From: an uncultured Porphyromonadaceae bacterium
GTDB taxonomy: Bacteria; Bacteroidota; Bacteroidia; Bacteroidales; Muribaculaceae
Direction of reading: 5' to 3'
DNA length: 64,000 nucleotides
NCBI GenBank assembly: GCA_900544305.1
Contig: UQUV01000006.1
Coordinates: 51,067-115,066 of the forward strand
Shown here one piece after another: positions 42,703-52,900 of the stretch (within the stretch, counting starts at the first letter, position 1; every line of letters starts with the position of its first letter). The notes under the pieces were generated by a model, which was not told the DNA's origin, ran no database searches, and saw only the letters and a program-made list of their open reading frames with translations. A program made the position numbers and the translations under genes.

Positions 42703-45561
42703 TTGACACGTCGTCCTATATATTTTCTGCTTTTCTTAGCGATGTTCTCGATGGTGCTGCCTTCGTGCAGCACAAAAAAGAATACCGCCGGGTCGCGTTT
42801 TTACCAGGCGTTCACGACACGCTACAACGTGTATTTCAACGGAGAGGAGCATTACAAGGAAGAATTGAAGAAAATGGAGGACGAATACGAGGATGACTAT
42901 TCAGACCTTCTGTTTATCCATCCTGCCGAAGCGCATGCCGATTCGAAGGCAACAAAGCCGTCGGCCAATTTTGACCGCACATTGGAAAAGATGCAAAAGG
43001 CCATTGCCCTGCATTCCATTCAAAAGAAGCCGAAAAAGGACCGCAGCAAGATGCGTGACCCGAAATACCGCGAATATCTGAAACGCGGCGAATATAATCC
43101 ATTTCTCCACAATGCCTGGCGGCTGATGGGCGAAGCCCAGTATCTGAACGGCGATTTTCTCGGAGCCGCTTCCACATTCCGCTATGTGGAACGCTATTTC
43201 AATTGGTTGCCCGAATTGGTGACCGAGGCGAAAATATGGCAGTTGCGCTCCTATTGTGCCCTGGGTTGGACCAACGAGGCGGAGAATGTGGCTACCCGGC
43301 TGAAACCCGAAGAACTGACCACCAAGAAACTGCGTGGAATGTACAATATGGCGTATGCCGACTATCTCATTAAGGCTAACCGCGGAAAGGATGCCGTTAC
43401 CTATCTGTCGCAGGCAGTAAATGCCGCCGGAGGTGTGCAGAAAACACGTATGCGCTTCCTGCTCGGACAGCTTCAGGAGCAGAACGGTATGAAGGCGGAA
43501 GCCTATCAGACTTTCAAGAAAGTGGCCGATGCCTCGAACGCTTCCTACCGCACGAAATTCAATGCCCGCATCAAGCAGAGCGAGGTATATATGGGCACGA
43601 ACATCGAGCCGGAGGTGAAGTCGCTGGAACGGATGGCGCGGCAGGACCGCAACAAGGACTATCTCGACCAGGTGTACTATGCCATCGGTAACCTGTATCT
43701 CTCGCGCGGCGACACGCTGAAGGCGATTGACAATTATGTGCTGGCCAACGAAAAAAGTACGCGCAACGGCATTGACAAGGCCATCAACTCGATAACCCTC
43801 GGTGGACTGTATTTCGACCGTTTCGAATACGACAAGGCACAGCCGTGCTATTCGGAAGCCGTGCCGCAGTTGCCCGACGATTATCCCGACTACGCCATGC
43901 TGAAACGTCGTTCCGATGTGCTTGACGAACTGGCCGTATATTCGCAGAACGTTACGTTGCAGGACTCCTTGCTCGAATTGGTAAAACTCACACCTGAAGA
44001 GCAGCGGAAAGTGGCGGAACGACTGGCGGAAGAACTGAAGGAAAAGGAACGGAAAGCGGCTGAGGAAGCCCGCCGCCAGGAATATCTGGCACAGCAGAAT
44101 GCCGCCGGAAACCAGTTGCAGAGCAACACTACCACCTATACGCTCAACACCGACAAGTCGTGGTATTTCTATAATACAGCTACGAAAAATGCCGGTAAGA
44201 CACAGTTCCAGAAAATGTGGGGCAGCCGTAAGCTGGAAGACGACTGGCGACGCTCGAACAAGACAACTTTCTCCATGTCGGATTTCGAAGAAGCCAACTA
44301 CGAAGAGGAGGAAGAAACCGTCATGACCGACTCGCTGGGTAATCCGCTTTCCGATGAGCAGATAGCCGAGGTGAAAAAGGCGGAAGAAGAACTGGCGCGT
44401 GAACAGGACCCGCACTATCCGGAGTACTACTTGGTGCAGATTCCGAAGACGGAGGAGGAAATACAGACTTCTCACAATGTGGTGCAGGAAGGTCTGTTCA
44501 ATATGGGCATTATCCTGAAAGACAAACTGGAAGACGTGAGAGCGGCTGAAAATGCGTTCAACGAATTGTTGGAACGCTATCCCGACAATATCTATCGTCT
44601 GGATGTGTACTACAACATGTATCTGATGTATATCCGCTACGGATTTGCCGACAAGGCGGAACAGATGCGGCAGCTCGTTTTGCGCGACTTTGCCGATACC
44701 AAATACGGACTGGCGCTTGCCGATCCGAACTACATCGAGAACCTGCGCAACATGGAGCGCGTGCAGGAGGACATGTATGCCAAGACCTACGACGATTATC
44801 TCAACAACCGTACGCAGGCCGTGCACGATGCTTATGCCGAAATGATGCGCCGTTTCCCGCTGTCGAAGATTATGCCGAAATTCATGTTGCTTCACGCCAT
44901 GTCGTATATCCCGGAAAAGGATTACGAAAAATTCCGCGAAACGCTCAAGGAACTGCTTGTACGCTATCCGGAAACCGACATTACGCCGCTTGCATCATCC
45001 ATTTTGAAGGATATGGCGCAAGGCCGTAAAGTGAACGAAGGGGCAACGAGCATGCGCGGCATGATTTGGTCGATTCGTCTGACTAACGACACGACGGCTA
45101 CCGACCCGAACCGCGAACTGACACCGTTCGACCCGTCGAAGGAAGGACCGCATATCTGTCTGCTTACCTATCCGACAGACAGTGTTTCATCCAATCGTCT
45201 GCTGTTTGATGTGGCAAAACACAACTTCTCAACCTATGCCGTGCGCGACTTTGATATTGACCGGATGACGTTCGGCCAATTGGGTATCATCGTTATTAAA
45301 GGCTTTACAAGTTTCGCCGATTTGGAACAGTACAGCCGTGAACTGTTTGCCGACAAGCAGGTGCGGATTACGGAGAAAGTGAAGCCCGTATTTATCAGCG
45401 AAAAGAACTTTGACCTCCTGCTCAAAGAAGGCCGTTCGTTTGAAGAATATTTCCGTTTCATAGCTGAGCAGTCGGACGATGCAGTCGAAGAAAAGATTCA
45501 GCAGGCGGAAGAGCGTATTGAAAATGGAGAAGAACCGGAGGAAAGTTCCGGGGAAGAATAA
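42703..45561 (+). CDS. porW: T9SS component PorW/SprE-like TPR lipoprotein (TTG start)
   Basis: A 952-residue outer-membrane lipoprotein with tetratricopeptide-like repeats, resembling PorW of Porphyromonas and SprE of Flavobacterium, needed for type IX secretion and gliding. The signal peptide TRRPIYFLLFLAMFSMVLPSC ends in a lipobox; it requires a TTG start at 42703, since a stop lies two codons upstream and later ATGs would remove the signal. Blocks such as GSRFYQAFTTRYNVYFNGEE and NPFLHNAWRLMGEAQYLNGD are typical. An acidic/basic coiled-coil insert lies near residues 430-470, and the tail is Glu-rich. Confidence 0.85.
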   Translation: MTRRPIYFLLFLAMFSMVLPSCSTKKNTAGSRFYQAFTTRYNVYFNGEEHYKEELKKMEDEYEDDYSDLLFIHPAEAHADSKATKPSANFDRTLEKMQKAIALHSIQKKPKKDRSKMRDPKYREYLKRGEYNPFLHNAWRLMGEAQYLNGDFLGAASTFRYVERYFNWLPELVTEAKIWQLRSYCALGWTNEAENVATRLKPEELTTKKLRGMYNMAYADYLIKANRGKDAVTYLSQAVNAAGGVQKTRMRFLLGQLQEQNGMKAEAYQTFKKVADASNASYRTKFNARIKQSEVYMGTNIEPEVKSLERMARQDRNKDYLDQVYYAIGNLYLSRGDTLKAIDNYVLANEKSTRNGIDKAINSITLGGLYFDRFEYDKAQPCYSEAVPQLPDDYPDYAMLKRRSDVLDELAVYSQNVTLQDSLLELVKLTPEEQRKVAERLAEELKEKERKAAEEARRQEYLAQQNAAGNQLQSNTTTYTLNTDKSWYFYNTATKNAGKTQFQKMWGSRKLEDDWRRSNKTTFSMSDFEEANYEEEEETVMTDSLGNPLSDEQIAEVKKAEEELAREQDPHYPEYYLVQIPKTEEEIQTSHNVVQEGLFNMGIILKDKLEDVRAAENAFNELLERYPDNIYRLDVYYNMYLMYIRYGFADKAEQMRQLVLRDFADTKYGLALADPNYIENLRNMERVQEDMYAKTYDDYLNNRTQAVHDAYAEMMRRFPLSKIMPKFMLLHAMSYIPEKDYEKFRETLKELLVRYPETDITPLASSILKDMAQGRKVNEGATSMRGMIWSIRLTNDTTATDPNRELTPFDPSKEGPHICLLTYPTDSVSSNRLLFDVAKHNFSTYAVRDFDIDRMTFGQLGIIVIKGFTSFADLEQYSRELFADKQVRITEKVKPVFISEKNFDLLLKEGRSFEEYFRFIAEQSDDAVEEKIQQAEERIENGEEPEESSGEE

Positions 45562-45571
45562 ATAGATAATT

Positions 45572-45778
45572 ATGGAAAACGGTAAGAACAAACGTTGGCT
45601 GGTTTATCTGGTCATCTTTTTTGTGATTTTGGCGGCTATTATTCTTGTGTGCCGGTTGTCGCCCTCGGAAAGCGGAATCGACAGCAACTTGTTGGTCAAC
45701 TCGGTAGCTGCACTGTTCTTTACAGGAATGATTGCTCTGATTGACAATGCTATACGCCATTGGAAGAACAAAAAATAG
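45572..45778 (+). CDS. Tiny two-helix membrane protein, first of a tandem pair
   Basis: A 68-residue protein with two transmembrane helices (WLVYLVIFFVILAAIILVC and LLVNSVAALFFTGMIALID) and a basic end IRHWKNKK. It is 10 nt after porW and is clearly related to the next gene: both share the pattern RLSP-x-E, NLLVNSV-ALFFT and LIDN-x-xRHWK. Function unknown. Cotranscription with porW is likely from spacing. Confidence 0.7.
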   Translation: MENGKNKRWLVYLVIFFVILAAIILVCRLSPSESGIDSNLLVNSVAALFFTGMIALIDNAIRHWKNKK

Positions 45779-45801
45779 AAACTTTGGTAAGTCTTTGAGT
45801 T

Positions 45802-46008
45802 ATGAATAGAAAACGGATTTTGTATTACGTTCTTGCTTTCTTCGTGTTTCTGTTTCTTAATGGCCTGATTCGCAGGCTCTCGCCCTATGAAGAATGGAAG
45901 GACGGAAACCTGTTGGTTAATTCCGTGATTGCACTATTCTTCACGATAATTGTTGTGCTGATTGACAATGGTGTGCGCCATTGGAAACGCCGACATAAGA
46001 ACGCCTGA
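45802..46008 (+). CDS. Tiny two-helix membrane protein, second of a tandem pair
   Basis: A 68-residue paralogue of the preceding gene, with helices ILYYVLAFFVFLFLNGLI and LLVNSVIALFFTIIVVLID and basic tail RHWKRRHKNA. 23 nt separate the two. Divergence in the first helix but conservation in the second suggests the C-terminal half carries the shared function. No homologue with a known role is recognised. Confidence 0.7.
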   Translation: MNRKRILYYVLAFFVFLFLNGLIRRLSPYEEWKDGNLLVNSVIALFFTIIVVLIDNGVRHWKRRHKNA

Positions 46009-46045
46009 CTGTTGTTTTACTTGAAATATACTCCCTCTCATCTTT

Positions 46046-46205
46046 GGATTTATGACAAAATGGGAGGGTTTTATGTTTGGATCTGTTACAAGATTTCTGT
46101 ATTTTATGTTTGGATTTGTGACAAAAATGTTCCGTTTTATATTTGGATCTGTTACAAAATTCTTGTGATTTATGTTTGGATTTGTGACAAAATGATGTAT
46201 ATTTG
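46046..46205 (+). repeat. 33-bp tandem repeat with a -7 promoter box in each unit
   Basis: Units begin at 46046, 46079, 46112, 46145 and 46178 with exact 33-bp spacing. They alternate between GGATTTGTGACAAAA-like and GGATCTGTTACAAGA-like starts, giving a 66-bp higher-order period. TAnnTTTG boxes fall at 46072, 46105, 46138, 46171 and 46198 (TATGTTTG or TATATTTG). One pair is a perfect promoter: TTTG 46115-46118, 19 nt, TATATTTG 46138-46145. The last box ends 12 nt before the ATG of the downstream ATPase gene. No spacers, so not a CRISPR array. Confidence 0.88.
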
Positions 46206-46217
46206 CCAAAAAAAGAT

Positions 46218-47564
46218 ATGTTCAGACGAAGCGCAATAGACTGGTTAAATACTTGGAAAACAAAAGAGAACAGGAAGCCGTTGGTTATTCGTGGAGCAAG
46301 GCAGGTAGGAAAGACATCTTTGGTGGAAGAATTTGGCAAACAATTTGACTTGTTTTTGTCTTTCAATTTGGAGAAGTCGGAGGATTTGGCTTTGTTTCAG
46401 CGTGAACTGCCGGTGAAGGAGCTTTTTGAACTGCTGTTAGCGATGAAAAACCGGACAAAGTCAAAAGGTGCGACACTTCTGTTTATTGATGAAATTCAGA
46501 ATTCTCCATATGCCATCAAATTGTTGCGCTATTTTTATGAAGAAATGCCGGAAATTCATGTGATAGCCGCCGGTTCGTTGTTGGAAACGATGCTGAACCG
46601 TCAGTTGTCGTTTCCGGTCGGCAGGGTGGAGTACATAGCTTTGCGACCTTGCACTTTTGTCGAGTTTTTAGGGGCATTGGGTGAAACGGCTTTGGAAGAA
46701 ATGGTGAAGAATGCGGCGGTGCCTGAGCCGTTGCATCCGAAGGCGATGTCGTTATTCAACAAATATGCCTTGGTCGGAGGAATGCCACAAGCTGTAGCCG
46801 ACTATGCGAAAGCACGCGATTTGGTGGCACTTGACGGTGTATATCAGTCGTTGTTGACAGGATATCGCGATGATGTGGAGAAATATAAGTCGTCGGAAAT
46901 GTCGCGAAATGTGCTTCGTTATATCATTTCGCACGGTTGGAATTTCGCTGCCGAGCGGATAACTTTTGAGCGTTTTGGGAACTCCAATTATAAAAGTCGT
47001 GAGGTCGGTGACGCTTTCCGTACATTGCAAAAGGCAATGTTGCTGGAGTTGGTCTATCCTACAACCGAAACCCGATTGCCGTTGAACAGTGATTTGAAAA
47101 AGCGCCCCAAATTGTTGTGGTTGGACACAGGCTTGGTGAATTATTCGGCCGGTGTGCAGTCGGAACTGTTAGGAAAGGAGGATATAAACGATGCGTGGCG
47201 TGGAAGAATAGCGGAGCATATTGTCGGGCAGGAAATTTTAGGGCAGGACAATGTGTTTTTGAGCGAACGGAGTTTTTGGGTTCGGGAGGCACGAAACACA
47301 CAGGCTGAATTGGATTATCTGTATAATTCACGTCGCTACGGTTTGGTGCCGATTGAGGTGAAAAGCGGAACAAACGCACGGCTGAAATCTTTGCAGCTGT
47401 TTATGGAGGAAAGTGCCGGACATGTTGCGTTCCGTTTTTGGTCGTTGCCATTTTCTTCCGATACGATTCGTCTGGATAGCGGAAAGGAATATAAATTGTA
47501 TTATCTGCCTTACTATTATGCCGGTCAGTTGGAGAAAGTATTGGAAAATGTCATAACCTTGTGA
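46218..47564 (+). CDS. AAA ATPase with DUF4143 C-terminal domain
   Basis: A protein of the AAA_14/DUF4143 family that is abundant and variable in Bacteroidota. Walker A is RGARQVGKTS, Walker B LLFIDEIQNSP, and sensor-like VIAAGSLLE follows. The C-terminal half (DUF4143) includes KLLWLDTGLVNY and ends with AELDYLYNSRRYGLVPIEVK, a pattern reminiscent of a PD-(D/E)xK nuclease core. The ATG at 46218 is chosen over the TTG at 46203, which lies within a -7 box. The gene sits behind a tandem promoter repeat and between porW-linked genes and porX. Biological role of the family is unclear. Confidence 0.88.
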   Translation: MFRRSAIDWLNTWKTKENRKPLVIRGARQVGKTSLVEEFGKQFDLFLSFNLEKSEDLALFQRELPVKELFELLLAMKNRTKSKGATLLFIDEIQNSPYAIKLLRYFYEEMPEIHVIAAGSLLETMLNRQLSFPVGRVEYIALRPCTFVEFLGALGETALEEMVKNAAVPEPLHPKAMSLFNKYALVGGMPQAVADYAKARDLVALDGVYQSLLTGYRDDVEKYKSSEMSRNVLRYIISHGWNFAAERITFERFGNSNYKSREVGDAFRTLQKAMLLELVYPTTETRLPLNSDLKKRPKLLWLDTGLVNYSAGVQSELLGKEDINDAWRGRIAEHIVGQEILGQDNVFLSERSFWVREARNTQAELDYLYNSRRYGLVPIEVKSGTNARLKSLQLFMEESAGHVAFRFWSLPFSSDTIRLDSGKEYKLYYLPYYYAGQLEKVLENVITL

Positions 47565-47602
47565 TTGTTTCCCAAAAAATGCTAACTTTACGGAAAGTTG
47601 CG

Positions 47603-47634
47603 TTTGCAGAAGAACAAAGCATGGACTAAATTTG
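47603..47634 (+). promoter_or_regulatory. Promoter of porX
   Basis: TTTG (47603-47606), 20 nt, TAAATTTG (47627-47634), with expected start near 47641, 18 nt before the porX ATG. Confidence 0.75.
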
Positions 47635-47658
47635 TAGAATCTAAAACGATTTGACAGA

Positions 47659-49203
47659 ATGGAGAAAAACGGCACTATATTGTGGGCAGACGATGAGATT
47701 GATTTGCTCAAACCTCATATCATGTTTTTGAAGCAGAAAGGCTATGAAGTGACAACGGTCAACAACGGCAGCGATGCGCTCGACTGTGTGGCGGAACAGC
47801 ATTTCGACCTGGTGATACTCGATGAAAACATGCCGGGTATCAGCGGTTTAGAGGCGTTGTCGCAAATCAAGCAGCTGCATCCCGATGTGCCGGTGATTAT
47901 GATTACGAAGAGCGAGGAGGAAAACATCATGAACCAGGCTATCGGCAACAAGATTGCCGACTATCTTATCAAGCCGGTCAATCCGAACCAGATTCTCATG
48001 TCGCTCAAAAAGAACCTGCATTCCGGTACGCTGGTGTCGCAGAAGGCCACTTCCGATTATCAGCAGGAATTCCGCCGCATCACGGAACAAATCAATGAGT
48101 CGTATACCATCGAGGACTGGTATGAACTGTACAAGAAACTCGTTTTCTGGGAAATGGAGTTGGCACAGACGGAAACGAACATGGACGAGCTGCTGATGAT
48201 GCAGAAGAACGAGGCAAACTCCACGTTCTGCAAGTTCGTGAAAAAGAACTACGAGTCGTGGGTGACAACCGACAAGCATCCGCTGATGAGCCACGAGATT
48301 TTCAAGACAAAAGTGTTCCCGCTGCTTGATGCCGGAGAAAAGGTGTTCTTCATTCTGATTGACAATTTCCGTCTCGACCAGTGGCGTATCATCAAGCCCA
48401 TTCTGTCGGAATATTTCAACGTGGAGGAGGACCTTTATTGCAGTATTCTGCCGACGGCTACGCAATATGCCCGCAATGCCATTTTCTCGGGGCTGATGCC
48501 GTTGCAGATTGAAAAGATGTTCCCCGAACTGTGGGTGGACGAGGATTCGGAAGAGGGCAAGAACCTAAATGAGTCGCCGCTTATCCAGACACAGCTCGAC
48601 CGTTATCGCAAACGCTATAAGTTTTCCTACAATAAAGTGTATGAAACTTCCTACGGCGAAAAACTGCTGCAAAATTTCAGCAACTTTGCCAACTACGACC
48701 TGAACGTGATTGTGTTCAACTTTATAGATATGCTTTCGCATGCGCGTACCGAGTCGAAGATGATTCGCGAACTGGCAGTCAACAATGCCGCCTATCGTTC
48801 GATTACGGAATCGTGGTTCCGCCATTCTTCGGCCATCGAACTGATGAAACGCATAGCTGAAAGCGGTGCACGCATCGTGTTGACAACCGACCACGGCACT
48901 ATCCGTGTCGACAATCCTATCAAGGTCATCGGCGACAAGAATACGAATACCAATCTGCGTTACAAGGTGGGTAAGAATTTGAGCTACAACGAACGCCAGG
49001 TTTACGAAATAAAACGTCCGGAGCGTTACGGACTGCCTTCGCCAAACGTGTCGTCGACTTATATCTTTACGCTGAACGGCGATTTCTTTGCCTATCCGAA
49101 CAACTACAATTACTATGTCCAATACTATAAGGACACGTTCCAGCACGGCGGTATCTCGATGGAGGAAATGCTTGTGCCGATTGTGACGATGAAGGTAAAA
49201 TAG
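47659..49203 (+). CDS. porX: PorX: response regulator with PglZ-type phosphodiesterase domain
   Basis: A two-domain regulator of type IX secretion. Residues 1-120 form a receiver domain: acidic pocket WADDEID, phospho-acceptor Asp in LVILDENMPG, conserved Lys in YLIKPVNPNQ. The remaining about 390 residues are a PglZ/alkaline-phosphatase-like domain with FFILIDNFRLDQWR, SILPTATQYARNAIFSG, NFIDMLSHARTE and IVLTTDHGT, which in characterised PorX binds zinc and hydrolyses oligonucleotides. Phosphorylation by PorY is known in the family; porY is not in this window. Own promoter at 47603-47634. Confidence 0.95.
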   Translation: MEKNGTILWADDEIDLLKPHIMFLKQKGYEVTTVNNGSDALDCVAEQHFDLVILDENMPGISGLEALSQIKQLHPDVPVIMITKSEEENIMNQAIGNKIADYLIKPVNPNQILMSLKKNLHSGTLVSQKATSDYQQEFRRITEQINESYTIEDWYELYKKLVFWEMELAQTETNMDELLMMQKNEANSTFCKFVKKNYESWVTTDKHPLMSHEIFKTKVFPLLDAGEKVFFILIDNFRLDQWRIIKPILSEYFNVEEDLYCSILPTATQYARNAIFSGLMPLQIEKMFPELWVDEDSEEGKNLNESPLIQTQLDRYRKRYKFSYNKVYETSYGEKLLQNFSNFANYDLNVIVFNFIDMLSHARTESKMIRELAVNNAAYRSITESWFRHSSAIELMKRIAESGARIVLTTDHGTIRVDNPIKVIGDKNTNTNLRYKVGKNLSYNERQVYEIKRPERYGLPSPNVSSTYIFTLNGDFFAYPNNYNYYVQYYKDTFQHGGISMEEMLVPIVTMKVK

Positions 49204-49212
49204 GGCAGAACG

Positions 49213-49923
49213 ATGGCGACGCGGGGAGTGATAGCTGACAAGGATTTCGGGCGCATCGTGCTGCGTACCCGGCGTGGAGCGCGTGGTGTGACCATGCGCG
49301 TGAAGCCCGACGGGCTGTATGTGACGGTGCCGTTCATGAGTCGGACCGATGAGGCGATGAAAGTGGTGGAGCAGTATCGTGCGAAACTGTTGGAAAGCTA
49401 TCGCAAAGTCAAGCCGGCTGAGATGGATGCTGATTTTCGCATTGATGCCCCTTGTTTCCGGCTTTCGCTACGGCCGGGTGCATCGCGTAATTTTATGTTG
49501 CGTCGTACCGACGACGGGGCTGTGATTTTCTACCCTTCCGGCGCGGATTTTTCTGACAGTCGTGTCCAGCAGTTGCTGAAAGCGGGTGTTCTGCGGGCGT
49601 TGAAAGTGACGGCTGCCGACTTTCTACCGCCGTTGCTCGACGAGTGGTCGCAACGCTACAACCTTCCGTACAACAAAGTGAAAATCAACGGTGCGAGGAC
49701 ACGTTGGGGTAGCTGCTCGGCAGCGCGTACCATTAACCTTTCCTGCTACCTGATGCTTCTCCCGCCGCATTTGATGGACTATGTGCTTCTCCACGAACTG
49801 ACCCACACGCGCGAAATGAACCACGGGCCGAAATTCTGGGCGTTGCTCGACAGCATGACCGGCGGTCCCGGAACCGCAAAATCCCTCCGCGCCGAACTCC
49901 GTAATTTCTCGATAGGGTTTTGA
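49213..49923 (+). CDS. YgjP-like M48-family metallopeptidase
   Basis: A 236-residue protein of the YgjP/DUF45 type. The C-terminal zinc site is LLHELTHTREMNHGPKFW (HExxH plus a downstream His), preceded by the conserved NGARTRWGSCSAARTINLSC and LMDYV blocks. The N-terminal half is a basic beta-rich region (RGARGVTMRVKPDGLYVTVP). It begins 9 nt after porX, so the two may be cotranscribed. Substrate unknown; relatives are sometimes linked to restriction or RNA-related loci. Confidence 0.9.
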   Translation: MATRGVIADKDFGRIVLRTRRGARGVTMRVKPDGLYVTVPFMSRTDEAMKVVEQYRAKLLESYRKVKPAEMDADFRIDAPCFRLSLRPGASRNFMLRRTDDGAVIFYPSGADFSDSRVQQLLKAGVLRALKVTAADFLPPLLDEWSQRYNLPYNKVKINGARTRWGSCSAARTINLSCYLMLLPPHLMDYVLLHELTHTREMNHGPKFWALLDSMTGGPGTAKSLRAELRNFSIGF

Positions 49924-49980
49924 TTTTGGCAATGATTAGACAGTGTTGAAAAAAGAAATAATAAGAAAAGATCTAATACA

Positions 49981-52900
49981 ATGGGACTTAAAATAGTACT
50001 ATCTTCGAGTCGCAGACTTGATGAAAAGAACAAGGTTATTGAAAAACTTAAATTGATGGACAAGGCATTGTCCATGCTTGGTAATCAGGGTAAGCGAATT
50101 GAATATATTTATGATTGTGAAACAGCATCAACGGTCTTCGGATTGATGCCAAAACAGACTGAAATTAACAACTGTCTGATACCGAAATGTGACTGGCTGA
50201 TTCTGTTGGCTCCGTTAAAACATGTCGGAGATAAAACGGCCGGAGAGCTCGTTGCTGCTTATAAAGCAATGAAAAATGGTGCAAACCTTGTCATCAATGT
50301 TTTTGCCTGCAGTGATCCGTTGGGTGCGAAAAATGAGGAAGAATATCAGCAGAAACTTGTTGAAAATGATTGTGTAAAAGCGGATTCTGATGTGTATTTG
50401 GAGCAGTTGTTACAACTGTTGCGAGATAGTTATGAGCAGATAGATGAACATTATGTGGTTGATTATCGGTACGATTCCGATTGCTCTTCTTTGGTGAATA
50501 AGGTTAGTGAACAGTTTGACCTGTTGGTGTTGGAGAATCGTTTCCCTGTTTTTCGTGTCGACGGAATGTCGATACCGGGTCATGCTGTCAAGGCAAAGGA
50601 GCTATATTATGATGAAAATCGGGCAGCGGAAGAAAACGGGTTTAATGAGAAACTTTACTATCAGCGGGAGAGCGTGGATGTCGCTTTGCAGAATAAAATT
50701 ACCGAAGGTGGTCGCATTGTAATGATTACCGGTATGCCGGGAGCAGGAAAAACTCGTGCAGTATATGAATTTGTACGACATCGGATTCCTGACGAGAAGG
50801 TTATTTTGTTGAATTATGGGAATGTGCACGATTTGATACGCCGATTTAAAACGGATGTGGACTATAATGTTGCCGACGGTTCCGGTGAGGTGCGGAAGAC
50901 TCTTGATCGTATATATATCATTGCTGACCAGGTGCGTGACGTGTTTGAAATGGCGGGTATGGAGAGTTCAGAAATACTGGATTTTTTCCAAAGACTGCTG
51001 AAACATAAAAATATTGTGTTTATAGGCACTTCCATAAAATCGGCATACGATAATTTTAAGAACAACAATTCGAAGGTTCGTGACCTGTTGATGGCCAACG
51101 ACAATTTGTGCCAGGAACTGGAAATAAAACCGATTGGAAAAAGTCAGGCTGATGCAAAGTTTGTGGCATGGTTGCGTATGCATTTCAAATATTCAAGTGG
51201 AGAAACGGTTGGAGATTATATTCCTCGACTGAATGACTATGTGGAAAAAATTGTCAATCGGTTGGTTAGTCAAAAGGATACGGAACTGCACCATTTTGTG
51301 AAAAATTTTCTCAGGGCGTGTCAATTGGTTTCCACGTTCCGCTATTCTTCGCCGTTGTGTCTTGTTGTGATGCTGGTGCGTAAAAAGTATGAACAGATGT
51401 CGGCCGATATCTTCTCAAAAAATCTGTTGGCGTGTATAAAATATTTGCAGGACAACAATGCCGTTCTTTTTAGTCATGAATTGAACGGGAACATGATTAA
51501 TTACAGTGCTGACAGTATATATGATGGGGAAAAGTTGTATTCGATTGTTCCGGTAAATATCAATTTTGCTTTCAATGAATTGGTCTGGGAAGAATTGCTT
51601 GTCAGAGAAAAAACTGTTCCGATCGCCGAACGGCTGTTATACGATTGGACAAATTTCTTTGAAGCGAAAAATGCCATTTTAAGTTTCTATGAAACATTTC
51701 CTACTGCAACATCATTGAGACGAATGGTTGCCCGTTTGCCTCAGACTGAAATCTATAATGAGTGCCTCGAAGAATGTCGAAAAATAGCGAAGGAAAATTT
51801 ATCGGTATTGATGGAAGAGGACAAAGAGGAAATGGGATTTTTTTATAACCTGTTGATTGGACGTGCAGAATCTCGTCGTGGAGTACGGATGTTGATACGT
51901 GAAATGAGGGAAAACGGGTTGCCTGTCAATGAATCAACAATGGGTGAGCTGATACGCTTTGCAAAAAATCATCCCAATAGTTATACGCCGGAAGAAATAG
52001 AGGATTTTCAAGTAGAAAACAGCATATCGGACAGCCTGTATTCAATTTCCCGAAAATTGGAATACTTCACAGATACGTTTGATGAAGCTTATGCTTTTGT
52101 AAGCCAGGGTGCTGTGGATGCAGTTTTGGCAAAAGTCCGTAGTGTGAATGGGCTTTTCGTGTCTGACATGATGTCGTTGCAACGTATCTACGGTATATTG
52201 GCAAAATTGTGTGCCAACGCAGAACACATTCGGCTTCTTATTGATTTTGCCAATGGCAGATATGCGTGGGCGCAGTCTTTGGTCGATGAGGTGAGAAATT
52301 ACGATACAGCATTGGATGTATTGGAATTTGGTGCAAGTACGATATTTGATGATGTGCTGGCTCGATTGGACTCGATAGACAATCTGGTGGAAGGAAAGGC
52401 AATGCTGAATGAGTATGTTGACCGATTGTTTTCATTGACAAATGCTGCGGTAGTATTTATGTTGGGCAAATCTGTCCATGATACACCGATGTTGAAGCTC
52501 ATACAGTCTTATTTGGAGTCCGGGGAAGGTGTTTGGGCCTCGGTAAAGGCAAACAGGCGTGAAGTTGTCTATGTAGGACTGATTCAAAAGTCAGAGGACT
52601 TTTCCACAGCTTATGCGTTTTATCAAAGTTGGCGTGAGCCGGTAGGAGAACACAATGCTCGAATGCTTGCTATGTGTTTGGAACTTACAAAGAAGCATGA
52701 ATATAAATTTGCAGTCAAAGCTTTCAATTCTTTTGAGAAAGAAATGGGAGGTTCTGCAAAAATTAGCCTGATACTCTATAATCAGATTTTGAAAGCCTCG
52801 CCGACTATTGACGACGCATCTGTCTATATCAAGCGTTTGCCTTATGTTGATGACTATACGTTGAGCAATCTTCTGAGAATTGTCGATAATTATAAAATCA

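Noticed and set aside
42901..44895. 664-codon open frame on the minus strand within porW
   Set aside because: Shadow of the GC-rich third positions of porW; repetitive Val/Phe/Gly/His composition and no start context.
45934..46366. Minus-strand frames with 11-residue repeats (FVTNPNIKxxN, CHKSKHKxQ)
   Set aside because: They are the translation of the 33-bp promoter-bearing tandem repeat and overlap three genes; no protein family.
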